A stretch of DNA of 20,052 bases, from NCBI GenBank assembly GCA_013365365.1, contig JABVXU010000798.1:1-20052 (forward strand), written 5' to 3'. This DNA comes from Cruorifilaria tuberocauda. Taxonomy: Eukaryota; Nematoda; Chromadorea; Rhabditida; Onchocercidae. A program made the position numbers and the translations under genes. The notes beneath the pieces were generated by a model. It was not told where the DNA came from. It ran no database searches and saw only the letters and a program-made list of their open reading frames with translations. Below, in pieces: positions 9,287 to 19,685 of the stretch; the first letter of the stretch is position 1, and each line of letters begins with the position of its first letter.

Positions 9287-9645
9287 AATTCTTGAAAATT
9301 TATGGCTGCAAGACAAATTTTGATAATCGATGGCTGCGACCCAATTCCTGCAATCGTTGAATTTAATTCTTGTAATCAGTGATTGTGGGCTAATTCTTGT
9401 AATCGATGGTTGTAAGCTAATTCTTGTAATCAGTGATTATATGCTAATTCTTGTAAACAATGATTGTAAGCTAGCTAATTGTAATCAAATTCTTGTAATC
9501 AATGACTGATGAAATGAAATCGATTTTAATTTCAGTTTCAATCGATGTTTGAAGTCGGATGGTGTAGTTGATGGCTATAAGTTATTTATTTCTTGCAACA
9601 GTCGTAAGTTTAATCCTGGAATCATTATTAGCCCTGTAATCTTAG
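9287..9645. repeat. 27-bp minisatellite array, about eight recognisable copies plus decayed flank
   Basis: The core TAATTCTTGTAATC starts at 9364, 9391, 9418 and 9445, exactly 27 bp apart. Older copies begin near 9287, 9314 and 9342, and degenerate ones continue past 9481 to about 9645 (TTGATGGCTATAAG, CAACAGTCGTAAG, CCTGTAATC). The unit is nine codons long and open in one plus-strand frame (ILVIDGCKL-like), but no long frame, start or splice context supports translation. Confidence 0.85.
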
Positions 9646-11242
9646 ACTTTACATAAGCTTGATTAATTGCACTTGATAATTAATTTATCACAATTGTTCA
9701 CGAATTGTAAACTATGGCTGTATAGAAATTATGAATAATTAAATTATAATTAGTTTCTAATATTGCTTTTGATTAAATGAATATGCTCATTAAAATCTAT
9801 CTCATCTATTAGACTATTTACCTTTTGGGACAAACTAAAATTATTTTAGGTTAGTTAAGTTGTATTCTTACATGATTTAAATCTAAACCATTTTGCTAAC
9901 ATTAAGAAAATGAAGGAAAGAAGTGTGGTATCGTGATTTTTTTTTTTTGGAATATTTATATTAGGTATTTGATGTGAACTGAAAATTACCTACTTAAGAC
10001 TTTTAAAATTACTTAAAACTACTTAAAGTTTTTACTTAAGGCTTAAAGTTTCTATTTCATAGAGAGAGTTTGTTTTTCATAACGACACAATACAATTATT
10101 AGAAAATAAGTTAAAAGCTGAGAGTTCAGAAGAAGGTGTAGATGATAAGACTACTGATAAGTAGTTTAGAATGCTGATAAGATAGTTTATAATAAATACA
10201 TTATATATACGATCCCTCTTCGTTGGGTGGTATTCGGCGAATACTTGTTGTAGCAATCGTAGAAGAAAGGAATCATCCATAAAGTGATTTGATTACAGAT
10301 CAAAGAATCATTTAATCATTCGATAGATGGAACTGATTTCAACAAAGAATAGTTTGCAATAGATAAAGCGGTAGTTAATCAACGATCATTTTTAGTCGTT
10401 TGATAATAAAATCGATTGTTAAAGGGAACTATTTGATGTTTTCAATAATAAATTGAGTTATTGAACAAAAAAACATATCCTCTCATTTAGCTAAGAATAT
10501 TTTATTTCTATAGCTAAATTTTAAAATACCAAAATACTTTGATCATATAATTATTTCATATTATAGAGTTATTCCAGGTTTCCTATATCAATATCACACT
10601 AATAGTATTTCTTAAAGCATTTCTTAGATTATCATTATTATCAATGATTTCTAACCAAACAACTACTTTTGCAAAAAGCTTTAGATGATCAAAAGAAGAA
10701 TATATCAAATTGCACAAAATTGTATTATGGAAAATTTCTCCAAACAAACAGATAGTAGATATATATTTAATAGACTTATAATTTCTTTTAATTTTAGTCG
10801 ATTTGCTAATTTTTTCCATATTCAATCTATTTGCGAATCAGTAATTCAAAGTATATTTAAATTATTTCAATTGCTTTACGAAGTAACAAAACTTCTTCAA
10901 CTCTTCAGTTTCTTACGTTTATTACTCGATTGGTTACTTTTGCCGATTTCTTCTCCTTGATTGGTTTAACAGGGTGTGCTTAATTTAATATTTAAAATTT
11001 AATTCAATTTAATTTAATTAAAAACTTGAGCTAATCTAGTTTCATGATTGATAAAGCAAAAAGGAATAACTCTTCTGAAACTATACAGAATCATACAGCT
11101 AATAATTTATGTGTTTCCAAATTTTTCAATGAAAAAATTGATCAGGAAGAAGGATTATGCGATATTTTCAATAACGCTTGTAACAAGCTTTTCCATATTT
11201 CACATTCTGCTTTGAATCATTTATGTCAAAATCACACAGTAA
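9646..11242. other. Intergenic stretch, no supported gene
   Basis: Contains short open frames on both strands (plus 10685-10960 and 11044-11280, minus 10583-10825). None shows splice context or a recognisable domain. On the minus strand at 10900-10980 a short Lys-rich stretch (KPIKEKKSAKVTNRVIN, then GTAAGA) reads like an exon end and may belong with the coding-like frame at 11243-11512. Confidence 0.4.
9991..10050. repeat. Short degenerate TACTTAA/ACTTAAA repeats
   Basis: ACTTAA or GCTTAA recurs five to six times within 60 nt at irregular spacing of 9 to 15 nt (9992, 10011, 10021, 10034, 10042 region). Intergenic. Confidence 0.6.
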
Positions 11243-11512
11243 TCACCAAGTCGTTTTTTGTAGCTTTTTGCACTCTTTGAATTTTAAATTGGCCATAACA
11301 ATTGACATTAGATTTTCGGAATTACCATCAGATCCAAATGAATTGAAAGAAGCGAAAGTATTTTCTTTTGTCTTAATTTGCAATAGTTCAAGTTAGTGGG
11401 AAGGCCGAGGATTATCGAATGTATTGTAGCCAGGTGTTAACGATTTCGACCGTGCATTATTCTTTTGTTGATAATTTTTTTCTTTTGATTTCTTATTGTG
11501 TTTTAAATCCAT
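11243..11512 (-). pseudogene. Interrupted coding-like frame, possible small gene or decaying pseudogene
   Basis: A minus-strand ATG at 11510-11512, preceded by ATTACAG (acceptor- or trans-splice-like), opens a 39-codon frame rich in Lys, Asn and Gln, ending TPGYNTFDNPRPSH at a TAA (11393-11395). The same frame then continues for 49 more codons (ENTFASFNSFGSDGNSENL, IVMANLKFKECKKLQ) to a TGA at 11243. Codon choice and residue mix look coding, unlike the surrounding DNA. Either the TAA is a disabling mutation or it lies in a small intron I cannot place. No family recognised; no matching partner gene nearby. Confidence 0.35.
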
Positions 11513-13281
11513 TACTGTAATTTATTCAAGATAATTTTCTAATTTTATTTTACCAATTAAAATGATAGATATTCATCAGTTTGTAGGATTCTTTTTTGAG
11601 AGAGAAATTTATATAGCACAGTCATAATTATAGTATTCAATGGCTTTTATATTTGATAGAAAAGTTTATTCTTTCTTGAAGTTATAACATAATTATTACG
11701 AATGGATATCACTTCTTGGTCATTTCCTTTCCTGTTCATCCGGAAAATAAGTTGAGATTATTCGTCAAGATTGCTGTGGTCAAACCATTTCCGTTCAAAG
11801 GAATACGTAACACTAAATCTTTTCTTGTCGGATAATGCTACTTACTTATGATGGATAATGGATATGGATGATGGATAATGCTTATGATAGGTGAAAATAG
11901 GTGATTTGATTATCTAAACAAAGGATCATATCTAGTCGTCTGATAAATGAGGCTAATAAACAAACAAAGCATCATTTGATAATTAACATTTAAAATCGTA
12001 CATCAAGGAAAAAATGAACAAAGCACATCCTATCATTTGATTGGAAATTTGAGACAAATGATCTCTATCGGATAAATATCAAGAATACAATAATTAGGAT
12101 TTTCGACAGATGTCTAAAACGATTGTTATTTCTTGCTACTTAATCAGTCAAAAAAACAAATAAACACATGAAAATATTATCATCAGGAAAAGAGAAAGAC
12201 CAAATTTTCAATAACTTATTTTATAATTTATCAATTTAATAGATATCTATAAATATGCTTCATGTGTTAATCATTATTTAAATCAACTTTCATTTTTGTG
12301 ACTATTGTACGATAAGCGTTTACTGTAGTATATCGTATTAATAATTATTCTAAATTTCTATCCTAAAAACAATTAGATTATCTTACCAATTTATCCTTAC
12401 GATTATGATTATTTAAATTAGCATAATTTTCTCTTCATCCATTCTACAGATTCATTTGATTTGAAAAATAGACGGGAATATCGTGAATAAATAGATACTG
12501 TTGACAGTAGTACTGTTCTTAATTATCTGCAATGATGACAAGTCATAGTTCTTCTAAAAAAGGAAAATCGAATCATTTTATTTTGTATAAATATGAATCA
12601 CTATCTTTATTTTCCAATAGAGATTAATTGGAAAATTACCAGAAATACCGGGAAAATAACCTGCATAAATATTTCTGATTACATTTTTTCATAATAAATT
12701 GCCATAAAAAATCAATGCGAAAACTGAATATATCAAATAAATGCATGCAAATGAAATTCATGCAGAAGCATTGATAGCTTTACGATCTTCCTAAATTTCA
12801 TAGTATAACCTTTCTTTTTTCATTACTGTAAATACAATGATCAGTTTTAGATGAAGTAAGCATTTAGTTCGAATTACTTCGATTCAATTGCTTCTTTGTA
12901 TTTTATTGGAATTCTTACTGTTCATCATTTAGTAAAGGTAAATAATTAATTAATTAATTGTTGCTTACACTCTTATTATTTTATCAAAATGCATTTTCAT
13001 TTTGACACTAAATAAAAGTAAATAATTATTTACTATAAAAATTTCTAATAAGCATTTTAAATCATTTTTTATTTTGCAAAACAAATCAGTTGTATTGATG
13101 AAGCAAATGAAACGCATTAAAGTTAAAACTTTACTCAATTGTTTATTAACATGAAAAAGAAAAAAAGAACCAATAAGTGTGATAAGGGATACAACGAAAA
13201 GATGAAAATGAAAAAATAAAAACGAAACGAAATATTTGTGCAAATAAGCTAAATACTAATAGAGAAGCAATAAGAGATTGG

Positions 13282-13362
13282 TTGATATGATAATAAAGAA
13301 TGAAGGAAAATGATACAGTGATATGATGTAAGTGATATGTGATATGAAATGATATGATAAAA
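13282..13362. repeat. Degenerate GTGATATG/ATATGA repeat
   Basis: GATATG recurs six times between 13283 and 13358 (for example GTGATATGATG, GTGATATGTGATATGAAATGATATG). Low-complexity, intergenic. It also makes the overlapping minus-strand frames rich in Tyr, His, Ser and Ile, which argues against those frames being genes. Confidence 0.7.
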
Positions 13363-13450
13363 GAAAAATAGCATTCCGAGAGAATGATAGAATAATGGGG
13401 GGACAAAGCGATAGAAGGCGAATGAGGAACAGCGCGATAATGCTATAGTT

Positions 13451-13478
13451 TTCGTACGTAACGTACGTCACGTACGAA
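13451..13478. repeat. Near-perfect palindrome of CGTACGT units
   Basis: TTCGTACGTAACGTACGTCA followed by CGTACGAA reads almost the same on both strands, with one mismatched pair (A versus C spacers). It contains TACGTCA, like half of a CRE/ATF site, in a short G/C-richer island (about 13375-13515). It could be a regulatory site or simply a palindromic repeat. Confidence 0.75.
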
Positions 13479-14894
13479 ACACTGATATGTAGAATTCTCG
13501 GGACGCATCACATCATTCCAATACAATAAAGGGAAAAATTATCGTAATACAACTTTTACCGTAACAACCCTAACAAATATTATTTTAAATCTTTGCAAAA
13601 ATTAAATTTAAATGTAAAAATTGATGATGAGACTAATTACTTATTCGACGTTAAAAAAAAATCAATATCATACACTTATCATATCTCAATCTTACGATTC
13701 ATTTCATACGGAAATGAAATGAGTACATAATAACTTTGGAAACTAAATTGAAAAGATAATGAAATGATTAAACTTTCAGTTTATTTGATAACAGAATCAA
13801 ATTATTGTTCAATAATTTTCTCCTCTCGAATACTAAAATTCAACTATTGAAATTGGTATGTAATATAGTATTCAGAAAAAGCAGGATATTCATTTAATGA
13901 GAAGCATTGTAACAATATCCAGTACTATTTCCAATTATAATTTAAACTTAATATCGATTGGTCTACATGGAATATGTAAATTCAGAAATGATATGAACTA
14001 TAATTGATATTGAAAGCTAGTAGCCAATTATTAAAACAAATTTTCATTTTCAATATTTAACTTGAACAATTAATTTTTTTTTTCAAATAATAATTTAAAA
14101 ATACAACGGATAAATGATCAATTCAAAACTAAAAATTTATTTTTGCCAAATTTCCAGAAAATGAATTTAGAAGAAAGGACAGAATTTTATTGAAATTTAG
14201 ACTAAAACTATCGCAAAAGTATTTTTATCACTAAAAAAGACAAAAAAAAAATGATAGAAGAGTGGGAAAGATGAAAAGATTTTAACAATTCATAATCTAT
14301 TAAATTGATAAAATTGATTAAATTTGATGAAAAAAAAAGACAGTAATAGAAATAAACAAAATGCATCATGCATTTATTATAACATTCCCTATCAAGTAAT
14401 TTCAGAAATTTATTTCCAAATGATTTCTTCGAAGGAAAAAAAACTTTGAAATAAAAAAAAAAGGATCGAAGAGATTGATTTTATATATGTCAATTATGTT
14501 TATGATGTCAAAGAGTTATATGAAATTAAAGAATTATTAAAAACCATTGGAATTGTTTATATTTTAATTAATAATTGCATGCGTTCCATAAATCAAACTA
14601 ATTAATTTACAGTAACGAATAATTAAAATTTCAAGCTGGAATTGAATTTTTCAGTTTTTACATGAAATTTATAAAATAAGAAAGCATACAATGCTAATGC
14701 AATCAAAACTGATAATAATGATAATGCTGATTGATAGCTTTACCCGCATTAAAATGATTAATTAACAAAAGAAAAAAACGTTTCATTGATTGGATACGGT
14801 AAATTACCGTATACATTTTATATTATCTGAGCTATTCAAACACTACTTCCACTATTGATTATTTCTCCCGTAAATTTTTTTTTTGTTTCAAAAA

Positions 14895-14921
14895 ACACAC
14901 ACATACACACACACACACACG
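14895..14921. repeat. (CA)n microsatellite
   Basis: About 13 CA units with one T interruption (ACACATACACAC). Intergenic. Confidence 0.95.
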
Positions 14922-17104
14922 CATGCATATTTGGTACTTGCTCGTAAATGAGGTCCGAATGAATTTTATCTGATAGTTTAAAATTCATTTCAATTTCTTT
15001 TTTTTTTTAATTAATGAAATTAGTGTTGAAATTTGTGGCATTAATGGGATATTTGATAATTTCAATTTTTTTCAATAGCATGAATGAACAATGTCTGATG
15101 AACAATATGAACATGAAAACTTGTTTTTTTTTTTTGTTCTCAATGAAACATGAAATAAAAAATGAAAAATATTCACTGATTTTTCAGGAGAAGAAAAGAA
15201 AAGAAGACTTTCACTCCTAAAAATATCATAATTTATCCGATAAGTTGAAAGGATCCTTGGTATCATCATAGCATATTGAAAATATAAAAATAAGGCCTAG
15301 GCACCTTAAAAAAAACTGACCCAGTATACAATTTGAAAGTTTTTAGAAGTCAAAAAATGAATGATTTTAAATTTTGCTACAACTATTTTCTCATCTTCAA
15401 GAAAGATTTGATGATGAATGAACGAACGAATTTAAAAATTTAAAGTGCTATTTTTAAGTAATTTCAAATTACATATAATTCACCGAAAATTTCTCAATTT
15501 AATCTTTCTATCATTTCAATGATAGATGATAAATTAATACTTTAACTAATTTCAATTTAAATTCCCGAAATTTCAAATGCATAATAATTTCCGCGACAAA
15601 GAAAAAAAAATGAAATCACACTTCAAATCACTATCAAATTACAATCATTTAAAATGATAAAAAAAATATATAACAATGAATTTTAATTTAATCATTTATT
15701 AATGATTCAAAAAATGATTTTTCTTCTTCTTGTTAACTGGAAATTATCGATAATACTAATAATTATAATTAAAATGAGATGAGATAATTGTTATTCCAGA
15801 TAAACTTTTCTCAAAAAAAAAAAAAATTGCTTGAAAATTTGTTCAAAAATTCATTTCACTTGATGAAAGAGTGTACGTAACAAAGTGATCGTAATCATAT
15901 CATATCATAGACAATCATATCAGATATATGTATATTTCTTGGAAGATTGTGGTACTGTTTACAAAATTATAGATAATTAATTAATGAAATTTTTCAATTT
16001 TTGATTATAATTAATTTTTCCATCGAATCTTTTAAAGTAATATTTATTAATATAAACTACTAGAAATGCTAGAAAAAAGATTTTTTTTCAAAAAAAAAAA
16101 GGCTTATAATTTTTCATAAGTTATCAAAAATTGATGATTCATTGATTGATTCGAGAATTTCTCTCTTAAATGAAAAGAAAAGAAATCCATCTAATAGAGA
16201 TCCATTCAATCTGTTCATATTTTTATCTCCTAAATTATGGGAAAAAAATTGAAATTGATTAAAAGAAATTAAATTCCAGGAAAATGAATTCATCTATTAC
16301 TTGTTTAGTTATCATTAATGATAATTCAATGAGATACATGATGTATTGAAACAATTCATGTTTCGATTTAATTTATATCAAATATTTCATTTGAAATTTT
16401 ATCATAATTAAACGATTATCCTTTTTTTTAAATTAAACGACTGCTTTTCGATATTCTATCATTATCAATATATTCGTTGATCAGGTAAAACAAAACGTAT
16501 CAGATAAATCTCCTAAATGTATATCATCTGGCTAGGATTTTATAGGTATAAATAAATATTTGAAAAGAATAAATCCGGAATACAGGAACTAATTATTGAT
16601 AATTAATAGTACTTGTGCATTCCTTTCCTTTTTTCTTTTCTTATCAAATTGATAACAAAAATGAAAAAGCTATTGCAGATTCAAAACTCTAATCATTTGT
16701 AAATATCAAAGAATTGTTTGACGCTTTTTACTCGCAAGAAAAAATTTCAAATCATAATTTCTTTTTTTAGATCAAATATTTGATCTAGTTCAGCTTTAAT
16801 AGCTTATCAACTGTTACTATATCTTACTTTATTATTACATCATGATGAAAAAAAAAAAAAAACATTTCATGATTGATAGATAATAAGCGAATGAAACAAA
16901 GAAAAAGAAGGGAAAAGAAAAATAAAAGAAGAGAAGGAAACATTGATAAGGTGATAAAGAAATTTAAAAAAAATCAAAAATTGATAAAATATTATGCAAC
17001 AAAAAATTTGTCAAACAATGATAAGATTGCATGTAAATATATTAATTGAATAAAAAGCAAATTACAAAAGAAAAAAAAAGTTAAATGATAAATTTGATTT
17101 ACTT

Positions 17105-17237
17105 TCATATACCACTTTTTGAGAATGATACCCGAAGATGCGCATTTTCGGCTAATTTAAAATTGTGCATTTCGATAAGTGCATTAATTGCTGTTTCCAC
17201 ATCATTCAATTGCAGCAAAGCCATTTTATGATCCTTT
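17105..17237 (-). CDS. ptb-1: PTB exon D: second half of RRM4, stop codon
   Basis: 133 nt after TTTTAG, coding [20 protein letters not shown] and [19 protein letters not shown] then SGI and TGA (17105-17107). RNP1 is the degenerate KMALLQL typical of PTB RRM4. Confidence 0.97.
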
Positions 17238-19685
17238 CTAAAACAAACATTTCTGTGATAATTAATTAATTTCTTTATTTAAAGTAAAGCAAAGTTATTC
17301 TAATAAGTTATTTGGAAAAGTAAAGTTAAAAATGTGCATTAAAACTTGAATAAATTTATTTTAAAATGAAAGAAAAATTTATATTTCATTTTAATTTATT
17401 TTTAATTCACGTTTTCTTTTAATTTACTATAATTTGTATTAAGTTGGAATTTATATTAGGATTTCAAAATGAGAAATTCAATAGTAAAAGCAATTTTCAC
17501 GAGTTTTCGAGAAAAAAAGATTCTTAATTTCTGAGTTTGTAACATTTTAAAATCATTTATAATTATCATTTAACGGTTAATATCTCAGAAATCGAATCAT
17601 GCTCTAAATATGTTCACCTAACATTACTCATTTATATTAATTATTTTGAAATAATATTTTAACTAGTTTTTAAGAATTTTTAATATGAGAACATAGGTTT
17701 CAATTTTAAAGTGTATTGAAAGACAAAATAGCTATAAATTCTTTTTTTCTGAAAGTTATTATAATTCAAATTATAAAAATACTCATAAAATGATAAGTGA
17801 TAAGTAATGATAGTTGACAAATAATGATAAGTAATTATCATAAAAAGTAAAGATAAAAGAGAGCAATTATTTAAAATTGTTAAAATTGAAATAAAATATA
17901 AAAACATACGGGAAAAATTTAAAGCCTTTAGGGATATAACCACGTTGTTCGAAAGCACCTGTGAGAAATTCTTCCGTAATATTTGGTGGAATATTGGAAA
18001 GGTGAAGCGTAGAACTTGGCGGATAAATATTCAAATAATTCTTGCTACCAGGTTTCTTGAAACGATGCAACGATGATTGTGAATAATCACGTGTTAAGCC
18101 AGCATCCGGTTGACCTGAATTTAGTTATTTAAATTAAACATGAAGAAATTCTTCGACGACACTTTTTTTTGAGAGGAATAAAGAGAGAGAAAAAGGAAAA
18201 ATGAACATTCTCTACTTTTTTTTTCACAAACTCCTATAAAATTAAAAATTAAATTCGTTAAATCACTTCTTGAAATATATCATTAATATTATGATAAGAG
18301 ATCTTTCTTTTGATAAATTGATATGAAAAATAGTTTGAATTTGAAAATTTACAAAAGCAAATACCGTATATGATATTTAAAAAAGCAAATATTACAAAAG
18401 CAAATACCGTATATGATCATTTACAAAAGCAAATACCGTATATGATATTTAAAAAAGCAAATATTATAAAAGCAAATACCGTATATGATATTTAGAAAAG
18501 CAAATACCGTATATGATCATTTACAAAAGCAAATACCGTATATGATATTTACAAAAGCAAATACCGTATATGATATTTAAAAAAGCAAATATAAAAGCAA
18601 ATACCGTATATGATATTTAGAAAAGCAAATACCGTATATAATAATTTACAAAAGCAAATACCGTATATGATTTACCTTCTTTTGGCATTTGAACATTAGT
18701 ATGTTTTGATGTTGCAACACGAATTTGCTTATCATACCAACGAACTTTATCAAGATGTTGTATAGCTGAAATGATAAAGAGATAAATCTGTCATTTAATA
18801 TCGATAATACATAATTAGTGTTATGTCGTATATTGTAAATTTTTATTTGAAAATTTGGAATAGAATAGATATTAGTGGAATATTCCTCTTCATAATATTA
18901 ATTAATTAAATAATAATAATAAAGGAAAAGATATATCCATGTTAACTTCTGATATATATAAATATTTTGATCTGAAAATATTAGCGATAGCCATTATGTT
19001 ATTTTCGTTTAATTTCCTTCTGTTTTTTTTATTTATCGGTGATAATTCTTGTAATAGCAGTAATGATAATTATTATTATTATTAATAATTAATAACAGTA
19101 AAATAATAATGATAATTATAACAATAATAAATAGTAATAATAGTAATAAATAATACTAATAATAATAACTAATAATAATAATAATTAATAATAGTAATAA
19201 TAGTTAATAATTAATAATAAATAATATTAATAGTAATAATATTAATAACAACAGTAGAAATAAATAAAAATAATAATAAAAATATTAGCTCATAATGATG
19301 ATAACTGTAATAAAATACTTAATAATAATAATTAGTAACAGTTATAATTAATAGAATATCAAGTAGGATTAGATGAATGATTGAATTTAGAATGAAAGGA
19401 ATTAAATTAGAAGCAATGTCAAATAATTCAAATTTTACATGACTAAATAAAATTTCAAATTGTGCTCATTTCAATGTTTCCATTAGAAACTTTTTCAATG
19501 AATATTAAACGAAACAACTAATTATTGAATTAATCTAACTTAAAATTACTATTAATAGTAATTAGAAGAAAACAAAAGAAGTAAGTACAAACCAAGTTGT
19601 GCTTGTTGTGGTTCTGCATACTGTATTAAAGCATTGTCTTTCTTATTGAAAAGAATTTTAACTCGATGTACATCACCGTATACAC
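17105..19685 (-). CDS. ptb-1: Polypyrimidine tract-binding protein, C-terminal four exons (partial)
   Basis: RNA-binding splicing regulator of the PTBP/hnRNP I family, acting mainly in the nucleus on pyrimidine-rich tracts. The four exons 19593-19685, 18676-18765, 17910-18114 and 17105-17237 join in phase to about 172 residues. They cover RRM3 from its helix 1 end ([20 protein letters not shown]), the RRM3-4 linker with [18 protein letters not shown], and a full RRM4 ([50 protein letters not shown], stop). Human PTBP1 ends almost identically ([10 protein letters not shown]). The N-terminal part with RRM1-2 and the start of RRM3 lies beyond the right edge of the window. The 561-nt intron in the RRM3-4 linker holds a tandem array that repeats its own donor sequence. 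Confidence 0.96.
17910..18114 (-). CDS. ptb-1: PTB exon C: RRM3-4 linker and first half of RRM4
   Basis: 205 nt after ATTCAG, coding [20 protein letters not shown] through [14 protein letters not shown] to GFKFFP. The [10 protein letters not shown] linker and LHLSNIP RNP2 are diagnostic of PTB. The linker packs RRM3 against RRM4 in the mammalian protein. Donor GTATGT, phase 2 out. Confidence 0.97.
18347..18675. repeat. 28/29-bp tandem array at the 5' end of a PTB intron, carrying repeated donor sequence
   Basis: The core GCAAATACCGTATATGAT occurs ten times: CCGTATAT starts at 18364, 18407, 18436, 18479, 18507, 18536, 18564, 18604, 18632 and 18661. Spacing is 28-29 bp, except three steps of 40-43 bp where a short partial unit (AAAAAGCAAATAT) is inserted. 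The array ends exactly at the donor of exon B, which lies inside the last unit. ATTTAC (sense GTAAAT) recurs at 18347, 18419, 18519, 18547 and 18644, matching the real donor at 18670. Confidence 0.93.
18676..18765 (-). CDS. ptb-1: PTB exon B: end of RRM3 and start of linker
   Basis: 90 nt after a TTTCAG acceptor, coding [20 protein letters not shown] then [11 protein letters not shown]. It matches the human segment ending SKHQNVQLPREG. Its donor GTAAAT is the last unit of a tandem array. Confidence 0.95.
19060..19335. repeat. (AAT)n-rich low-complexity tract in a PTB intron
   Basis: About 275 nt made largely of AAT, AGT and ATT triplets with few C residues, in the 907-nt interval between exons A and B (intron 18766-19592). 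Non-coding. Confidence 0.9.
19593..19685 (-). CDS. ptb-1: PTB exon A: middle of RRM3
   Basis: 93 nt after a TTTCAG acceptor, coding [20 protein letters not shown] then [10 protein letters not shown]. This is RRM3 from the end of helix 1 through the RNP1 position (NALIQY). It enters and leaves in phase 1, so an upstream exon ending in one base is required. Donor GTTTGT. Confidence 0.95.

Larger units (their letters stand above)
11520..17100. other. Intergenic stretch between the coding-like frame and the PTB gene
   Basis: 5.6 kb of AT-rich DNA with no recognisable exon. It contains the ATATG repeat, the CGTACGT palindrome, the CA microsatellite and many poly(A)/poly(T) runs. The right end is the PTB 3' UTR; the first AATAAA on the minus strand past the stop is at 16828-16833, about 270 nt downstream. 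Confidence 0.5.

Noticed and set aside
10685..11280. Plus-strand frames of 91 and 78 codons
   Set aside because: No domain or splice signals recognised; the minus strand of the same DNA contains equally or more coding-like patches, so the plus frames may be their shadows. Kept only as a remark.
12965..13471. Three overlapping minus-strand frames of 71-92 codons
   Set aside because: All are driven by the ATATG and A-rich repeats of this region; composition is Ser/Phe/Ile/Tyr/His and low-complexity, and the frames overlap each other.
15014..15269. Plus- and minus-strand frames of about 65-68 codons
   Set aside because: They are A/T-run driven and overlap on opposite strands, with no recognisable motif.
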